Shown here one piece after another: positions 5,857 through 8,184 of a stretch of DNA of 8,184 bases; the first letter of the stretch is position 1; the number at the start of each line of letters is the position of its first letter. Location of the stretch: assembly GCA_045114455.1 (NCBI GenBank), contig JBGUKN010000096.1, positions 1 through 8,184 on the forward strand, read 5' to 3'. Made by a program: the position numbers and the translations under genes. The notes beneath the pieces are model-generated. The model was given only the letters and a program-made list of their open reading frames with translations. It made no database searches and had not been told where the DNA came from. The stretch is from UBA1732 sp045114455 (GTDB taxonomy: Bacteria; Verrucomicrobiota; Lentisphaeria; Victivallales; UBA1829).

Positions 5857-7470
5857 TTAGAGTCCGGGCGGCATGAGCCGGAGCGTCTTCTTGCGCGGGA
5901 ACAGGGCCCGGAAATAATCCACGTCCTGATGGCGGACGACGGCGAGCACGACGAATTCCTCCACGTACGGCCCCCAGACGGGAAGCTCTTTCTTCCGCGA
6001 ATCGTACAGCAGGATCGTGTTCGGCGGGAAGAAGTTCGGGAACTCGTTCATCGCGACCACGATGACCGCATACTGCTGATCCGGTTCGAGCCGCAGCGCG
6101 ATCTCGTCCGCCATGTCCTTCATGGGAAGCCCGAACGAACGTCCCCACTTGGAGAACGTCCCATATTCCATGCGGTCGAAGATGAAGAATTGCCGTCCCG
6201 GCAGCCACGGCAGGACCGAGACGTTCGAGCGGGCCGAGAAACAGTACAACGGAACGTCCTCCGGGATGTTGTCCCGGATGAAACACGCGGCGGCGTACCC
6301 GTGCGAAAACGGATACTTGATCTCGCCCCAGACGAAAACGGAAGTTATGAAGACCTGAATGAACAGGATTACTGCGGCGGCGGATGCGGCGGCGAAGGAC
6401 AGGCAGGCCGCCGCCTTTGCGGGCAGCCGCGCCCATGCACCGATGCCCCGCGAACCGTTTTCGGCGGCGATCCAGCCTGCGACGACGGTCCCGATGAGGA
6501 TGAACCCGATATGCCGCATGGAATGGAACCCGCCGACGAACTGAAGCGAAAGGATCAGGAGCGCATTCACGGCGTAGCAGATGAACGCCGGGGCGGATTT
6601 CCATGCGTAGTACAGACCTCCGAGCACGAGGCAGACGGCGCACAGGGCCGCGGGCAGATAGATCATGTGTGAAATTGATTCGAACGAAGTCTGGATCCGC
6701 TCGAACACTCCCATCTCCGCCAGTTCGTCGCCGCGTTTGCCCACATAGGGCGATCCGAAGCCGTATCCGTTGTAGATGCTTGCCAGCGCGAGCGCAAAGC
6801 CCGAGACGCAGATCAGCATGGAGACAAAGACCCGCCGCGTCCAGATCCGGCGCGAGATCACCTCGTAGCCGATCGTACAGCAGATGCCGCCCAGACATGC
6901 CCAGATCGGCAGGTTGGACGAAGCGCAGAGCGCGATCCCGCATGCGTACAGGACCGGATGCCGGAACCGTTCGCGCCAGTTCACCATCAGGACCGTGAGC
7001 AGGAAGACGCCGATCGCGTAATGGCGCGTGACGACGGTGAACTCGAACGCGAACAGCACGCTGAAGATCAGTGCCGCCCGCGTAAGAAGACGGAACGGCG
7101 CGCGCCGCAGGACCAGAAACGCCGTCGAACACGACAGCGCCCAGTGCATCAGCGCCACGCCGAAAACCGGCATCCCGCACAGGCGGACGAACGGCCAGGT
7201 GAACAGATACCACAGCAGAAACTGGCTTTCGACCTTCATGTGAAGGATGAGCCCGACAAGCGTGTTGTCCCGGACCACGACATATCCCTGCGCCTCATCG
7301 CGCCACGGTTCGTGATACCATGCCATTGCCAGCGTGACGGAAGCAAATACGAGCCAGAGGATCAGCTCGGCGGACGACGGATGGAACAGCGGACGGCGGG
7401 GATCGGGGAGCGGATTGAGCCGCCGGAGCCATTCACGCATTTTTGTCAGAAACGACGGCAGGGAACTCAT
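5857..7470 (-). CDS. Polytopic membrane glycosyltransferase-like protein (GT-C type)
   Basis: A 537-residue inner-membrane protein with about ten to eleven hydrophobic segments (for example 35-52, 102-121, 132-147, 214-232, 270-289, 295-313, 320-336, 354-380) and a soluble C-terminal region from about 385. The first external loop carries HEPWRDEAQ (53-61). An acidic Asp-Glu pair at this place is the hallmark of GT-C glycosyltransferases, which use lipid-linked sugars to glycosylate lipids, glycans or proteins on the outer face of the inner membrane. Acceptor and sugar are unknown. The stop is TAA at 5857-5859. No Shine-Dalgarno sequence precedes the ATG at 7470, but that ATG overlaps the stop of the upstream small ORF as ATGA, suggesting coupled translation. 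Divergence from rfbB suggests surface-glycan assembly (inference). GT-C assignment rests on topology and one motif; an uncharacterised membrane protein is the alternative. Confidence 0.8.
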   Translation of the reverse strand: MSSLPSFLTKMREWLRRLNPLPDPRRPLFHPSSAELILWLVFASVTLAMAWYHEPWRDEAQGYVVVRDNTLVGLILHMKVESQFLLWYLFTWPFVRLCGMPVFGVALMHWALSCSTAFLVLRRAPFRLLTRAALIFSVLFAFEFTVVTRHYAIGVFLLTVLMVNWRERFRHPVLYACGIALCASSNLPIWACLGGICCTIGYEVISRRIWTRRVFVSMLICVSGFALALASIYNGYGFGSPYVGKRGDELAEMGVFERIQTSFESISHMIYLPAALCAVCLVLGGLYYAWKSAPAFICYAVNALLILSLQFVGGFHSMRHIGFILIGTVVAGWIAAENGSRGIGAWARLPAKAAACLSFAAASAAAVILFIQVFITSVFVWGEIKYPFSHGYAAACFIRDNIPEDVPLYCFSARSNVSVLPWLPGRQFFIFDRMEYGTFSKWGRSFGLPMKDMADEIALRLEPDQQYAVIVVAMNEFPNFFPPNTILLYDSRKKELPVWGPYVEEFVVLAVVRHQDVDYFRALFPRKKTLRLMPPGL

Positions 7471-7625
7471 ACAGGGAAGGCTTTCAGCCGGTCGGCAGAC
7501 GCTTTCCGGTATTCGGAACGAACGGATGTCAATTCAAACGCGGCGATCGGTACTGTTTGGTCAAATGGCAGGAACCGGATGTCGAAGCCTGCCGCTGGAA
7601 TCTCGGCTTTCCGGATTGGTCTCAT
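7467..7625 (-). CDS. Small protein translationally coupled to the membrane glycosyltransferase
   Basis: A 52-codon ORF from the ATG at 7625, with a strong SD AGGAG (7634-7638) eight nucleotides upstream. Its TGA (7469-7467) overlaps the next ATG (7470-7468) as ATGA, the classic arrangement for termination-reinitiation. The downstream gene has no SD, so reading this ORF probably delivers ribosomes to it. The product begins MRPIRKAEIPAAGFDIRF, is about one-quarter charged, mildly basic, and has no transmembrane segment or signal peptide. I recognise no family. It may be a true small protein or a leader ORF whose role is to couple translation. A TTG eight codons upstream (7649) is in frame but lies before the SD, so it is not preferred. 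Confidence 0.65.
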   Translation of the reverse strand: MRPIRKAEIPAAGFDIRFLPFDQTVPIAAFELTSVRSEYRKASADRLKAFPV

Positions 7626-7655
7626 GTTATATTCTCCTGTTAATCGCAATAGTCG

Positions 7656-7673
7656 GGCCGCAGCAGGGCGGCC
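7656..7673 (-). promoter_or_regulatory. GC-rich hairpin in the leader of the small ORF-glycosyltransferase unit
   Basis: GGCCGC (7656-7661) and GCGGCC (7668-7673) form a perfect 6-bp inverted repeat around a 6-nt loop, within the predicted minus-strand leader and 18 nt before the SD. It could stabilise the mRNA or affect initiation. No U-tract follows. Confidence 0.4.
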
Positions 7674-7684
7674 GGCGTGAAAAA

Positions 7685-7713
7685 AATATACACTGGAATC
7701 TCCTGAAATGCAA
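7685..7713 (-). promoter_or_regulatory. Candidate promoter of the small ORF-glycosyltransferase unit
   Basis: On the minus strand TTGCAT (7708-7713) and TATATT (7685-7690) are spaced by 17 bp. The -10 is good and the -35 matches only TTG. The start would be near 7678, giving a leader of about 50 nt. Confidence 0.5.
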
Positions 7714-7723
7714 CCCCGGATGC

Positions 7724-7751
7724 TTGACTTTTCCTGTTATTTAGATATATT
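7724..7751 (+). promoter_or_regulatory. Promoter of rfbB
   Basis: TTGACT (7724-7729) and TATATT (7746-7751) are separated by 16 bp; TATTAT (7748-7753) at 18 bp is an alternative -10. Transcription would start near 7758-7760, about 50 nt before the ATG. Its -35 is back to back with the divergent -35, ten bp away. Confidence 0.68.
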
Positions 7752-7808
7752 ATTAAAAATGCGCCGCCGAAAAGAACGATAGGCGTTTTTACCGGAGACA
7801 GGAGTTTT

Positions 7809-8184
7809 ATGAACCGCATCATCGTAACCGGGGGAGCCGGATTCATCGGGTCGGCAGTAGCCCGGCACATCATCAACGACACACCGGATGCCGTGTGCGT
7901 GGTCGACAAGCTCACGTATGCCGGAAATCTGGAAAATCTCGCGCCGATTGCGAAGTCCGACCGGTTCAAATTCGAGAAGGTCGACATCTGCGACCGTGAC
8001 GAGCTCGACCGCGTGTTTGCGGAGTTCAGGCCGACGCACGTGATGCACCTCGCCGCCGAATCCCATGTGGACCGTTCGATCGACGGTCCGGGCGAGTTCA
8101 TCCAGACGAATATCGTCGGCACGTACACACTGCTGGAGGCGGCACGGAAATACTATCACGGACTGGATGACGAAGCAAAATCCA
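7809..8184 (+). CDS. rfbB: dTDP-glucose 4,6-dehydratase, N-terminal part (runs off the window)
   Basis: This enzyme (also called RmlB) converts dTDP-glucose to dTDP-4-keto-6-deoxyglucose, the second step of dTDP-L-rhamnose and related deoxysugar synthesis, in the cytoplasm. The visible 125 codons carry the NAD-binding Rossmann motif TGGAGFIGS (residues 7-15), the family stretch VVDKLTYAGNLENL, VDICDRDEL, and HLAAESHVDRSIDGP. From memory these closely match enterobacterial RfbB. The catalytic Tyr-x-x-x-Lys lies beyond the window. SD elements GGAG (7793-7796) and AGGAG (7800-7804) precede the ATG; the nearer is only 4 nt away. Downstream rfbA, rfbC and rfbD genes would be expected but are not visible. 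Confidence 0.95.
   Translation, partial: MNRIIVTGGAGFIGSAVARHIINDTPDAVCVVDKLTYAGNLENLAPIAKSDRFKFEKVDICDRDELDRVFAEFRPTHVMHLAAESHVDRSIDGPGEFIQTNIVGTYTLLEAARKYYHGLDDEAKS

Noticed and set aside
5756..7213. Minus-strand 485-codon frame overlapping the membrane glycosyltransferase gene
   Set aside because: It is Arg-rich and lacks membrane segments, unlike the overlapping frame whose hydrophobic segments and RDEAQ motif are coherent.
5929..7680. Plus-strand frames (247 and 240 codons) across the glycosyltransferase gene and its leader
   Set aside because: The products are His/Asp/Arg-rich nonsense with no SD; shadows of the minus-strand genes.
7737..8159. Minus-strand frames (140 and 162 codons) over rfbB
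   Set aside because: rfbB is unmistakable on the plus strand, and these frames cross both divergent promoters.

Overview
The window looks like a GC-rich, Gram-negative bacterial chromosome segment. Genes are closely spaced, promoters resemble sigma-70 sites, and two large glycoside hydrolases carry Sec signal peptides. The pairing of NPCBM-type and GH36 modules with GH30 enzymes and a glycine-rich insert would fit a polysaccharide-degrading bacterium of the PVC group (for example Lentisphaerota). That placement is an impression from gene content; no phylogenetic marker is present, so it remains inference.

Layout. Positions 1-1107 (minus) hold the 5' part of a gene for a very unusual repetitive acidic protein: 369 residues are visible with about 59 acidic residues and no Lys, Arg, His, Cys or Gln. 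It has a near-consensus promoter. An AT-rich divergent region (1108-1415) separates it from a secreted GH36 alpha-galactosidase-like enzyme with an N-terminal NPCBM-type module (1416-4106, plus), which ends at a strong intrinsic terminator (4145-4179). A second secreted glycosidase, of family GH30, follows with its own predicted promoter and a candidate operator (start at 4279, end 5796, plus). Converging on it is a minus-strand pair: a 52-codon small ORF with an excellent Shine-Dalgarno sequence (7467-7625), overlapping by ATGA the start of a polytopic GT-C-like membrane glycosyltransferase (5857-7470). Divergent from that pair is the 5' end of rfbB/rmlB, dTDP-glucose 4,6-dehydratase (7809 to the window edge).

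How the genes may work together. The GH36 and GH30 enzymes probably act together outside the cytoplasm on galactose-containing or beta-linked glycans, each as its own transcription unit. The membrane glycosyltransferase and rfbB, reading from back-to-back promoters, suggest the edge of a surface-glycan (O-antigen-like) locus. The acidic repeat protein does not match a family I know and is the most likely novel element. The small ORF coupled to the glycosyltransferase is the second most interesting item.
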